Assembly (NCBI GenBank): GCA_964410945.1 | Contig: CAYPJE010000011.1 | Span: forward strand, 24,057-88,056 | DNA: 64,000 nucleotides | Reading direction: 5' to 3' | DNA from: CAYPJE01 sp964410945 | GTDB taxonomy: Bacteria; Fidelibacterota; Marinisomatia; Marinisomatales; TCS56 | Shown: piece by piece, positions 18,901 to 26,588 of the stretch | Position numbering within the stretch: the first letter of the stretch is position 1 | How the letters are laid out: every line of letters starts with the position of its first letter | Program-made: the position numbers and the translations under genes | Notes under the pieces: generated by a model | Seen by the model: the letters and a program-made list of their open reading frames with translations, nothing else | Databases searched by the model: none | Told to the model about the DNA's origin: nothing

Positions 18901-19328
18901 CCTATAACAACCGTGCAATCAGTAATATAAATCTCGGTAACTATGTTGATGGGCTGAACGACTTCATTGCTGCTACTGAAGTCAACCCGGAGTACACTGA
19001 AGCATTTTATAATATCGGTGTTTTATACCAGAATAATTTTCAGCACTTAGGATGTTCTCAAGAAGATGTTTATGACATAGCAATGGAATATTACACTGCA
19101 GCGATAACGGTTGATACGACATATGCTAATGCGTATATCAAACGCGGATTACTTTATTCCAGTAAGGATTACTATTCATTGGCCATACAGGATTTTTCAA
19201 CTGCAATGAGGTATAGTCCTGAACAGGGCGAGATATACTATCACCTTGGACTAATACATCGTGAACTTGGTAACAATCAAATGGCAAAGCAATACTTTAA
19301 CAAAGCAAATCAGCTAAGAAAAAATTAA
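15999..19328 (+). CDS. Membrane spermidine-synthase-like protein fused to C-terminal TPR repeats
   Basis: Protein of 1109 residues in three parts. Residues 1-470 form two sets of hydrophobic helices resembling MFS-like N-domains of 'fused MFS/spermidine synthase' proteins ('GITGLIYEVSWVRMFADIFG', 'PTSLMGGTLPILVRFF', 'NTLGGIVGSLLTGF'). Residues about 530-700 are a Rossmann SAM/decarboxy-SAM binding domain of the polyamine synthase fold ('VLQIGFGSGETSS', 'VDVVEISKGVI', 'YDLILNDSIWPYY'). Residues about 860-1109 are at least six TPR motifs. The usual aminopropyl-donor gatekeeper residues are not obvious (here 'DSIWP'), so true spermidine synthesis is uncertain. It may be a membrane-bound aminopropyl- or methyltransferase-like enzyme with a protein-docking tail. 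Its TAA overlaps the stop of the convergent UvrA-like gene. Confidence 0.85.
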   Translation: MLKPIITILFFLSGITGLIYEVSWVRMFADIFGNTTYAASAVTAAFMGGLALGSYYFGCLIDKKKNIFIIYAFLELGIMATALSMPSVLALINSFYALIFPLTNYSTIILLVVKTVISFIVLIIPTSLMGGTLPILVRFFVRRVNESGIGVGILYSVNTLGATVGCFITGFILIEKFGVIQSTQLAAGINLLLALVFILLHYSSVQNTTSSEEITSPIDVEEEGLNNWRRRIILSAYGLAGFISLSLEILWMRLLVFQLNTTIYAFTIMLTTFLIGIGIGSLLITFSEKIRWSHRYYQIFGIIETLIGLFALLSIILLGRFDIINQLWLVSSWEEKMARDLLYATVIMLPGTILMGMAMPVVSRIVIQNTKSIGQSFGKIYALNTLGGIVGSLLTGFWLVLSLGTQSTIILVSTLALIIGTAVIIGRPARETDTIFSKRGIPAIIGLIWIGCLIIIFQLPSDHLYQYYNTGEQRVNSQVEIQYANEGIECITTVHKYPNGDRVISTGSMNVAGTEYTLRTTQKLQAHIPMLLHGKATHVLQIGFGSGETSSILTNYPTKQVDVVEISKGVINTADRFFRDVNNGVINHPKFRAIIMDGANYVALSDHRYDLILNDSIWPYYSGNSGLYTQEHFAAGKKLLKPGGMMTSWVPLDMPLQSFKTLLRTFSSVYEYVSIWMAVTHKNKHAILVGSSQPPRINMDRFIDDYFQFAAEDLNDIKLTNPVLLLDTYRMSQSEFSPWVGSGNLHTVNHPVLEFAQRLAQDKNDLIRIYEFFNSSGKTVHNIFKQKNQLETSPNYYSDIEEVHQASQLVMSAIIERTKGNLGYLDKVKLAMEIVPDHPGANNLMADHTRLVNADMSKLNQFNLTDLLKQGEEFLSAGIFNNSILVYKRAVQINDQSIPAWMNLGESYFQLGQFLQAFDAYNHVLELNPTSSKALIRRGMLNQSRGDHASAHQDLSLAIENDSDNSFAYNNRAISNINLGNYVDGLNDFIAATEVNPEYTEAFYNIGVLYQNNFQHLGCSQEDVYDIAMEYYTAAITVDTTYANAYIKRGLLYSSKDYYSLAIQDFSTAMRYSPEQGEIYYHLGLIHRELGNNQMAKQYFNKANQLRKN

Positions 19329-21568
19329 AATGCTATCCTGCTCAGCAGATACCTGCCGGTAATACTATCCGGATTGGAGACGATCTGCTCAGGGGTACCG
19401 TTGGCAATAATATTTCCACCATCCTTTCCACCACCGGGTCCCAGATCAATGACCCAGTCAGCTTGAGCGATAACATCCAGATTATGCTCAATTATTATTA
19501 CACTGTTACCCTTATCCACTAGTTCACCCACTATCTCCATTAAACGTGTGATGTCGGAAATATGAAGACCGGTAGTTGGCTCGTCCAGAATATACAGGTT
19601 GCCCTGTTCTACCAGTTCATCTGCCAGCTTAATACGCTGAGCTTCACCTCCCGATAACGTACTCAACGGTTGTCCCAGCTTCAAATAACCAAGTCCAACT
19701 CGCTGCAATAACCCAAGCTGGGCCAGAATTTTCGGCTGTTCAAAAAAACTGACTGCTTCCTTAACCGTCATTTGCAGAACATCATGTATATTTTTACTTT
19801 TCCAATACAGATTCAGAACAGCTTCCTGATAGCGCCGCCCCCTACACTTACTGCAGATTATAGTAATATCATCCACAAAATTCATTTCAACCTTGATCAC
19901 CCCCCGTCCCTTGCACTGCGGGCAGGCACCGGCAGAATTGAAACTGAACAGGGACGGTTTTACATCATTTGCCTTGGCAAATCCCTTCCTGACCAGATCG
20001 AATATTCCGGTATAGGTCAGTGGATTGGATCGACTGTTTTTACCAACCGGTGATTGATCCATCACAACGGCCGGAAAACACGGGGCCAATTCCTCATGGA
20101 TCAAGGTACTCTTCCCACTACCAGCTACGCCAGTGATACAGCACAATACAGCCCGGGGAATTTTTACCGTAATATTCTTTAGGTTGTTGGTATTGGCATT
20201 ACTGATTTCAAACCAATCCTGTACTGATCTGGTTTTAAACCAAGATTGGTCCTTACTACCATTGGCTTTAAGCAACCGTCCTGTCGGGCTATCTGTTTTG
20301 AAAAGTTCTTTTACCGGTCCGCTGAAACAAATTTGTCCACCGTTACTTCCAGCTTTTGGACCTACATCTACTACCCAATCGGCTGTCTCAATCACAGCTG
20401 GATCATGTTCCACTACCAGCACGCTATTACCTTGATCACGCAGCTTGGCCAAAAGACTTAGAAGTTTCTCAGTATCGCGGGGATGCAATCCAATGGATGG
20501 TTCATCTAATATATACATTAATCCAGTCAGGTTGCAGTCCAACTGACGGGCCATTTTGACCCGTTGTGATTCACCTCCCGATAATGTCGCCACAGCACGG
20601 TTCAGTGTCAAATATCCGACATCAATTTCAATTAAATGCCCCAGAATACTACGCATTTTACTTACCAGTGGACGAGCTACCGACCCATCAATTTCCGACA
20701 GGAATATATCCAGGTCCACCAATTCCAATCGAGTCAGGTCGGCAATACTTTTACCTTTAAGCAGAGCTGAACGCACCTTAGAGTTCAGGCGGGTTCCTTC
20801 ACAGGCATCACAGTTGGTATATATCAGATATCGCTGGTATGCATCCTTGCGAACTGACGGAACCTCATCCTCAGCCTTATTGATGTAGAACTTCTCCAGC
20901 CTCGCAATCAAGCCATTCCATTTCTTGGAGTAATTTACACCTGCGTGCGTCCTGGCGATATCAACATTTTCAAGATAGAATAATAGATTCATTTCCTGTT
21001 CACTGAAGTCACCCAGCTTCTTGTCTGGATCAAATAATCCGTTACTGGTGAAATCACGCCAGTAGAACCCACCGATTTTGTAATCCGGATGCAGAATCCC
21101 ACCCTCCTTCAGACTCTTTGAGCTATCCATCATCATTTCACGGTCAATGCGAATCCGTCTTCCCAATCCCTTGCACTCCGGACACATACCATCAGGATGA
21201 TTAAAGGAAAAAACATATGAAAATCCAACGAATGGTTCCGCCTGTCGGGCAAACAGGAGTCGCAGGTAAGTATATATCTCTGTGGCAGTGCCGACAGTTG
21301 AACGTAGTGTGCGACCTAAACGCTTTTGATCAATAACAATTCCGGTACCCAGATTATTGATGGCATCAACATCAGGCCGGGTCAACTTCGGCAATCGTCG
21401 GCGGGCAAAGGTGGAAAAGGTTTCAATCAACTGCCGCTGGGCTTCGGTATACAAGGTATCAAACACAATCGACGACTTTCCTGAACCACTAACACCGCTG
21501 AATACAACCAGTCGATTACGGGGAATATCCAGATTGATATTCCTCAGATTATTGATATAGGCACCCCG
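19325..21568 (-). CDS. UvrA-like ABC ATPase (short, PadR-linked paralogue), interrupted N-terminus
   Basis: Short UvrA paralogue (about 748 residues of open frame) lacking part of the UvrB-binding region, as in the PadR-associated or drug-resistance-type UvrA-like proteins. Visible: Walker A 'FSGVSGSGKSS' at the start, zinc modules 'CPECKGLG' and 'CPQCKGRG' ... 'CSKCRGRR', ABC signatures 'LSGGESQRVKMARQL' and 'LSGGEAQRIKLADEL', and a second Walker A 'TGVAGSGKST'. No standard start codon precedes the first Walker A within the open frame. The ATG at 21589, which overlaps the PadR stop (TGATG), is in frame but reads M-I-E-stop-L-E-stop-R-G-A. The first GTG (21466) lies after Walker A and would delete it. 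Either the start is non-canonical, the sequence carries errors, or the gene is recently inactivated. Confidence 0.82.
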   Translation of the reverse strand, partial: RGAYINNLRNINLDIPRNRLVVFSGVSGSGKSSIVFDTLYTEAQRQLIETFSTFARRRLPKLTRPDVDAINNLGTGIVIDQKRLGRTLRSTVGTATEIYTYLRLLFARQAEPFVGFSYVFSFNHPDGMCPECKGLGRRIRIDREMMMDSSKSLKEGGILHPDYKIGGFYWRDFTSNGLFDPDKKLGDFSEQEMNLLFYLENVDIARTHAGVNYSKKWNGLIARLEKFYINKAEDEVPSVRKDAYQRYLIYTNCDACEGTRLNSKVRSALLKGKSIADLTRLELVDLDIFLSEIDGSVARPLVSKMRSILGHLIEIDVGYLTLNRAVATLSGGESQRVKMARQLDCNLTGLMYILDEPSIGLHPRDTEKLLSLLAKLRDQGNSVLVVEHDPAVIETADWVVDVGPKAGSNGGQICFSGPVKELFKTDSPTGRLLKANGSKDQSWFKTRSVQDWFEISNANTNNLKNITVKIPRAVLCCITGVAGSGKSTLIHEELAPCFPAVVMDQSPVGKNSRSNPLTYTGIFDLVRKGFAKANDVKPSLFSFNSAGACPQCKGRGVIKVEMNFVDDITIICSKCRGRRYQEAVLNLYWKSKNIHDVLQMTVKEAVSFFEQPKILAQLGLLQRVGLGYLKLGQPLSTLSGGEAQRIKLADELVEQGNLYILDEPTTGLHISDITRLMEIVGELVDKGNSVIIIEHNLDVIAQADWVIDLGPGGGKDGGNIIANGTPEQIVSNPDSITGRYLLSRIAF

Positions 21569-21588
21569 TCATTCAAGTTACTCGATCA

Positions 21589-22137
21589 TCAAGAATTACC
21601 TATTGATTCAGTCAAGTACTGCTTCACCCACTTCAATTCACCTTCCCACTGGAAGCGGGGTCTGGTGGCAACCGCCAATCGGGCCGGTGAGCATTTACTG
21701 TCACGAAGGAACTGCTCCAGACGATCATATCCGGTTATCAATTCCTCCACCGATTCGCGATACATCTCCAGACAATCAACAACTTCATCCTTCAGCAATA
21801 GATCGCTGTTATAAATTCCCACATGAAAAGGATCCTTTTGTGGTACAGGCTTACGCAACACTTCACGTAGTTTGGTTTCCAGGGCGTCACGACCTGAATC
21901 GGTCAGTTGATAAGTTTTCCGTGCCCGATTGCTTTCTGCTAAAGTGACCTCTGACTTAACCATTTCGGCTTCCTCCAGTTTGCGCAGCAGTTTATAGATC
22001 GATGACATGGACAGATCGGTCCAGGTGCGCATTTCACGGTACTCCACATCCTTCTCGATCTGGTAAGGATGTTTTGGTTTCTCGGCCAGCAGCCCCATTA
22101 AGGCGGCCTCGGCATTGGTTATCTGGTATTCGTTCAT
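21589..22137 (-). CDS. PadR-family transcriptional regulator
   Basis: Protein of 182 residues. It has the PadR winged helix ('AEAALMGLLAEKPKHPYQIE', 'MSSIYKLLRKLEEAEMVKSE', 'RKTYQLTDSGRDALETKLRE') and a C-terminal Vir_act-type dimerisation region (about 95-175). ATG 22137 has AGAGGA upstream. Its stop TGA overlaps the ATG of the UvrA-like frame, so the two are translationally coupled. PadR regulators commonly control adjacent exporter or detoxification genes, here the UvrA-like ATPase. A perfect 36-bp palindrome lies 18 nt upstream of the start, almost certainly its own operator. The inducer is unknown. Confidence 0.9.
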   Translation of the reverse strand: MNEYQITNAEAALMGLLAEKPKHPYQIEKDVEYREMRTWTDLSMSSIYKLLRKLEEAEMVKSEVTLAESNRARKTYQLTDSGRDALETKLREVLRKPVPQKDPFHVGIYNSDLLLKDEVVDCLEMYRESVEELITGYDRLEQFLRDSKCSPARLAVATRPRFQWEGELKWVKQYLTESIGNS

Positions 22138-22155
22138 CTTATCCTCTAATTTGCT

Positions 22156-22191
22156 TGGTTATAATATTGTATATATACAATATTATAACCA
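22156..22191. promoter_or_regulatory. 36-bp perfect palindrome, probable PadR operator
   Basis: A perfect palindrome with half-site TGGTTATAATATTGTATA, centred between 22173 and 22174. Its core TATTGTATATATACAATA resembles known PadR sites. It lies immediately upstream of the PadR gene and probably overlaps its promoter. Confidence 0.75.
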
Positions 22192-22561
22192 TATATATTC
22201 ATTTGTCAATAGTTTTTCAGTCTTTAAATAATTGTCCCCGATTGTCGCTTCCAGCTGGAATTCAACCAATGACAAATCAAAAATAATAGCAGGATAATCG
22301 ATGTGAACCGCCCACCGTCTGTTCGGACACAATCCTTGGCACCGGAAAGGATCAACGGTGCACAACGAAACTTACGCTATGATCTAAATTGATGTCCTGT
22401 CTGGAATACCGGTCTTCAGAAACTGTCCAGCCGACATTACTGCTAAAATATCACTACCGTTTACTTTCACAAACAGAAGACTACTAAACGCTAATCAGAA
22501 TTAAACACAACCGTTTTGGAAAAATGCAGTTAATGATCAACCTCCAGGCTCAGTCCGACAA
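22192..22561. other. Intergenic region, nothing recognised
   Basis: 370 nt between the helicase stop and the PadR operator. No convincing ORF, hairpin terminator or repeat was seen. Confidence 0.5.
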
Positions 22562-24331
22562 TCAGGATTTAGATTTTTTCTTCCTGGACTTAGCTGTCGC
22601 TTTAGTCTTTTTACCTTTACCCTTTGTGTATCCACGATCCTTTTTACCAGGGTAGTCGGTCTTAAACTTGGAAATATTCAGGCGCTGGCCGGAGACCACT
22701 GTCTTTTTCAGAATATTCATTATATAACGTGGCATTCCTTCCGGCAGATCAACTGTGCTGTAGTCATCGAAAATATCGATTCGCCCGATATGTTTACTGT
22801 CCAGTTCGATCTCGTTGGCAATTGCCCCCACGATATTTCCCGGTTTTACACCATGTGACCGGCCAACCAGGATCTTAAAACGCTCCATGCCTTTATCTGG
22901 CGGAGTAAATGCTTTTCCAGACCTGCCTTCACGAGGAATTTTTTCACGACTTGATTTAGAATCCCTCCCAGATGATTGCCGATCGACCTCAACTCGCTCG
23001 GCCTCGGGTTTCAGCAGCAGGGGGCTGTCTTCATGCAGCAACTTGGCCAGAGCAGCGGCAATCTCCAGTGAAGGTACATTTGATTCCATCCGGTATTGAT
23101 CGATAATCTGGGCATACGGCGCCAACTCATCGGTATCCATTGCAACGGTAATACGTTCCTTAAAACGCTCGATCCGCCGGTCATTGATATCGGCTGTTGT
23201 AGGCATTTTCATCAGTTCTATTTTCTGCCGGGTAGCCTTTTCTATCGCAAACAGCAGCCGTTTCTCACGGGGTGCCACAAACAGGATCGCCTCCCCTTTC
23301 CGGCCCATGCGTCCGGTGCGCCCGATCCGGTGTACATAAGCTTCCGTATCATAAGGAATATCATAGTTGATAACATGACTGATCCGGTCCACATCCAGCC
23401 CACGGGCGGCCACATCGGTGGCTACCAGAATATTCAGCCGGCCCGACTTCAATTGCTCAACCGTCCGCTCACGCTGGCGCTGCTGGATATCACCATTGAG
23501 AGGCGCTGCGGCATAACCTCGGGCCTCCAGCCTTGAGGTGAGTTCGGTCGTACTGAGCTTGGTGCGGACAAAAATCAGAACCGCGTCAAAATCCTCGGCT
23601 TCCAGAATCCGCGTCAGGGCATCCAGTTTATGATGGCCGCTGACCATCCAGTAGCGCTGATTGGTGGTTTCTACAGTTGATGTTTTGGTCTTAATCGTGA
23701 TTTCCACAGGATCATTCAGGTATTTCTTGGCAATCTTTCGGATCGCTGTCGGCATCGTTGCCGAAAACAGGGCAATCTGCCGTTCCAGCGGTGTCTGTTC
23801 AAGAATCCATTCCACATCTTCCAGGAAACCCATCCGCAGCATCTCATCGGCTTCATCCAGTACCAGGGTGGCTATTCCATCCAGGTTCAGGGTACCGCGA
23901 CGAATATGATCCATTACCCGGCCCGGAGTACCAACAACGACCTGTACTCCCCGTTTCAGCTGTTGAAGCTGACTGTAATAGCTCTGGCCGCCATAGATTG
24001 GTAATACATGAAATTGTTTCAGCCCGGCCGCATAGCCCTGGAATGCTTCCGCTACCTGGATGGCCAACTCACGTGTCGGTGTTAAAACCATAACCTGGGG
24101 TTGTTTGAACTGCAGGTCGATTCGGGAAAGGAGCGGCAGGGCAAAGGCCGCCGTCTTACCGGTTCCGGTCTGGGCCTGCCCCACCAGATCACTGCCTTCC
24201 AGCAAGGGTGGTATCGCCTGGGCCTGGATCGCCGATGGTGATTCATAACCCAAGTCGCTGACGGCCTTTAATACCGGGGCCGCCAGCCCGAAATCGTTGA
24301 AGTTGACCAAAGTGGTGTTTTCTTTATCCAT
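22562..24331 (-). CDS. deaD: DEAD-box ATP-dependent RNA helicase, DeaD/CsdA type
   Basis: Protein of 589 residues. All helicase motifs are present: Q motif ('PSAIQAQAIPPLLEGSD'), motif I 'AQTGTGKT', Ia 'PTRELAIQ', 'TPGRVMDH', motif II 'LDEADEML', motif III 'SATMP', motif IV-V 'VATDVAARGLDVDRI', and motif VI 'HRIGRTGRMGRKG'. A DbpA-like RNA-binding domain follows (about 475-550, 'KILVGRSHGVKPGNIVGAIA'), ending in a Lys/Arg-rich tail (about 555-589). This is the architecture of cold-shock helicases acting on ribosome assembly and mRNA structure. It is monocistronic, with a long AT-rich upstream region as is common for cold-induced deaD genes. Start ATG 24331. Confidence 0.93.
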   Translation of the reverse strand: MDKENTTLVNFNDFGLAAPVLKAVSDLGYESPSAIQAQAIPPLLEGSDLVGQAQTGTGKTAAFALPLLSRIDLQFKQPQVMVLTPTRELAIQVAEAFQGYAAGLKQFHVLPIYGGQSYYSQLQQLKRGVQVVVGTPGRVMDHIRRGTLNLDGIATLVLDEADEMLRMGFLEDVEWILEQTPLERQIALFSATMPTAIRKIAKKYLNDPVEITIKTKTSTVETTNQRYWMVSGHHKLDALTRILEAEDFDAVLIFVRTKLSTTELTSRLEARGYAAAPLNGDIQQRQRERTVEQLKSGRLNILVATDVAARGLDVDRISHVINYDIPYDTEAYVHRIGRTGRMGRKGEAILFVAPREKRLLFAIEKATRQKIELMKMPTTADINDRRIERFKERITVAMDTDELAPYAQIIDQYRMESNVPSLEIAAALAKLLHEDSPLLLKPEAERVEVDRQSSGRDSKSSREKIPREGRSGKAFTPPDKGMERFKILVGRSHGVKPGNIVGAIANEIELDSKHIGRIDIFDDYSTVDLPEGMPRYIMNILKKTVVSGQRLNISKFKTDYPGKKDRGYTKGKGKKTKATAKSRKKKSKS

Positions 24332-24617
24332 GATTAATTCCTTCAGCCAACCTGACCGGATAGGGATTTAAAAATAAGTTTGCTCTGAGTGCCGGTGGAA
24401 TTTAAGCCGATCAATTGATTCAGATCATATTTACCGTACCAGATGCTTTAATTTACCGGGAAGAACCCACAATAGATATTTATTTATTTTTGAAACCCAA
24501 GATGACAACCATGCAGTAATAACAGTATCAGAAAACTTAAAATGTATTAAAAGCAATTGACCTGATATTTAACCTAATCCACTGGTTTTATTAATGATTA
24601 TAGTGTAACCTTTATAC

Positions 24618-26414
24618 ATGACTATCACCATTGTGTTGATTCTATTCCTGATCCTGGGAATGTTTGTGCTGTTTGTATTGGAACTCCTGCCAATTGATGT
24701 AATTGCATTACTGGTGCTGTGTATCCTCCTGGTATCCGGGCTGGTGACCCCAATGGAAGGATTAGCTGGTTTTTCCAATCCGGCCGTAGTCACAATCGCC
24801 GCCCTGTTTATTATCAGTCACACCCTTCAAAAATCCGGTGTTCTTGAACACATTATCATGTACCTGAACAGAATAGTTAGCCGGAGTAAATTTTTAGGGA
24901 TAACACTATATCTGCTTACCATTGCCCTCGCCTCGGCGGTAGTCAACAATACGGCAATCGTAGCCATTTTTATCCCGGTGACGATTCAATTGGCCGAAAA
25001 ATACAAGATCAGCCCCTCGAAGGTCCTCATTCCCCTCAGTTATGCTGCAATCCTTGGTGGTACGTTAACTCTAATCGGAACTTCGACAAATTTACTGGTT
25101 AATTCCATCCTTGTTCAGGAGACTAGTCAACCAGCCCTGGGTATGTTTGAATTTTCCCGGTTTGGAGCAATCAAATTAGGAGTTGGCCTGATATACATTT
25201 TGATCATCGGGCCGCGCATTCTGCCATCCCGGACTGTGACATCGAGTTTAATCAAGAATTATCATTTGAGTGGTTTCCTGACAGAAGTAAAAATTCTGGC
25301 TGACTCTCCAATGATAGGGAAGACATGTACCGAACGGGGAATCAACAAGAATTACGATATTACCGTATTAGAGATTTTGAGGGACGCAAAATTTATTACT
25401 AGAAACATCCGGAATATGGCTCTGCGGAAAGATGATATTCTATTCATCCGGGGTTCGCTGGAAAATTTCCTCCGGCTAAAAGAAATCGAAAAAGTAACTC
25501 TACTGACCGATGAAAAATTATCTCAAAGAGAATTGGAGCAGGAAGACAATATCCTGGTTGAATGCCTGGTAAAGGATAAAGCTTCCATAGTTGGGGAAAG
25601 TGTTTTCGAAGTCAATTTCAGACAAAGGTTCGGCAGCTTTGTACTGGCCATCAGACGCGAAGGTACCATCATCCGGAAAAAAATCGCACACATATCAATT
25701 AAGCCATTCGACACTCTGTTGGTATTCGGAGCCAAAGAAAAAATCCGGGAAATGGTAAACACCGGCGATTTCATCCTGTTACAGGAAATAGAAGCTACTT
25801 TAAAAAAACAGCGTTTTTGGTATCTGAGTATTTTAGTGATTCTTTCTATCGTGTTTTTAGCAGCGGTTGGGTTATTACCGATTCACGTGGGGGCACTGTC
25901 AGGGGTTGTTTTGCTACTGGTTTCCAAACAGATAACTCCCAACGAAGCGTATAAATCCATAAACTGGCAGGTTATTATATTGATAGCGGCATTGATACCT
26001 CTGGCATATGCCATTCAATCTAGTGGTACGGCCGATTGGATTGGACAATCCCTGCACCGCTTAGTAAATCTATTCGGGCCTTCCGTCCAACCTATAATTT
26101 TCCTGGCAATGACCTATTTGATAACAATGATTTTAACTGAAGTGTCTTCGAATGCCGCCACAGCGATTATAATGACCCCTATAATCCTGGTGACGTCTGC
26201 TCAAATGAATCTGGATCCCCGGCCGTTCATATTTGCGATTTGCTTCGCTGCCTCGGCTTCATTCATTACCCCGGTAGGATATCAGACAAACCTGATGGTC
26301 TATGGACCCGGGGGCTATAAGTTCCATGATTATATTAAAGTTGGGTTGCCACTGGGAATCTTATTATGGGTACTGGCGATATTCTTTATCCCTTTATTCT
26401 GGCCATTTCAATAA
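24618..26414 (+). CDS. SLC13/DASS-type anion transporter with two RCK_C (TrkA-C) domains
   Basis: Inner-membrane permease of 598 residues. Two hydrophobic halves (about 1-205 and 400-598) flank two soluble TrkA-C/RCK_C domains (about 215-295 and 310-390; 'EVKILADSPMIGKTCTERG', 'LVKDKASIVGESVFEVNFRQ'). Conserved transporter motifs: 'VVNNTAIVAIFIPV' in the first half ('SNT'-like) and 'EVSSNAATAIIMTPI' in the second, plus 'LIGTSTNLLVNSI'. This is the layout of YfbS/SLC13-like symporters for sulfate, dicarboxylates or similar anions. Given two sulfate-activation systems about 30 kb away, sulfate is one candidate (weak inference). It is divergent from deaD; start ATG 24618. Confidence 0.87.
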   Translation: MTITIVLILFLILGMFVLFVLELLPIDVIALLVLCILLVSGLVTPMEGLAGFSNPAVVTIAALFIISHTLQKSGVLEHIIMYLNRIVSRSKFLGITLYLLTIALASAVVNNTAIVAIFIPVTIQLAEKYKISPSKVLIPLSYAAILGGTLTLIGTSTNLLVNSILVQETSQPALGMFEFSRFGAIKLGVGLIYILIIGPRILPSRTVTSSLIKNYHLSGFLTEVKILADSPMIGKTCTERGINKNYDITVLEILRDAKFITRNIRNMALRKDDILFIRGSLENFLRLKEIEKVTLLTDEKLSQRELEQEDNILVECLVKDKASIVGESVFEVNFRQRFGSFVLAIRREGTIIRKKIAHISIKPFDTLLVFGAKEKIREMVNTGDFILLQEIEATLKKQRFWYLSILVILSIVFLAAVGLLPIHVGALSGVVLLLVSKQITPNEAYKSINWQVIILIAALIPLAYAIQSSGTADWIGQSLHRLVNLFGPSVQPIIFLAMTYLITMILTEVSSNAATAIIMTPIILVTSAQMNLDPRPFIFAICFAASASFITPVGYQTNLMVYGPGGYKFHDYIKVGLPLGILLWVLAIFFIPLFWPFQ

Positions 26415-26588
26415 ACAAATTCGCCGGGCCTGCGGCTAAAACTCAATCTTATAACTGATATTGGGAACCGGAACAGCAAACTCCCAGTTTTCGACCTGCT
26501 GGGTCTGGTAGTTATAGAATGTACCATAATTTTCAGTAGCCAGAAACATGTTTACCATCTGGAATGACCAGATACTGGAATAGTTCTT

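Noticed and set aside
21564..21592. Stop-codon recoding as an explanation for UvrA
   Set aside because: Both TAA and TGA occur within four codons, while both serve as normal stops elsewhere in the window, and no SECIS-like hairpin follows.
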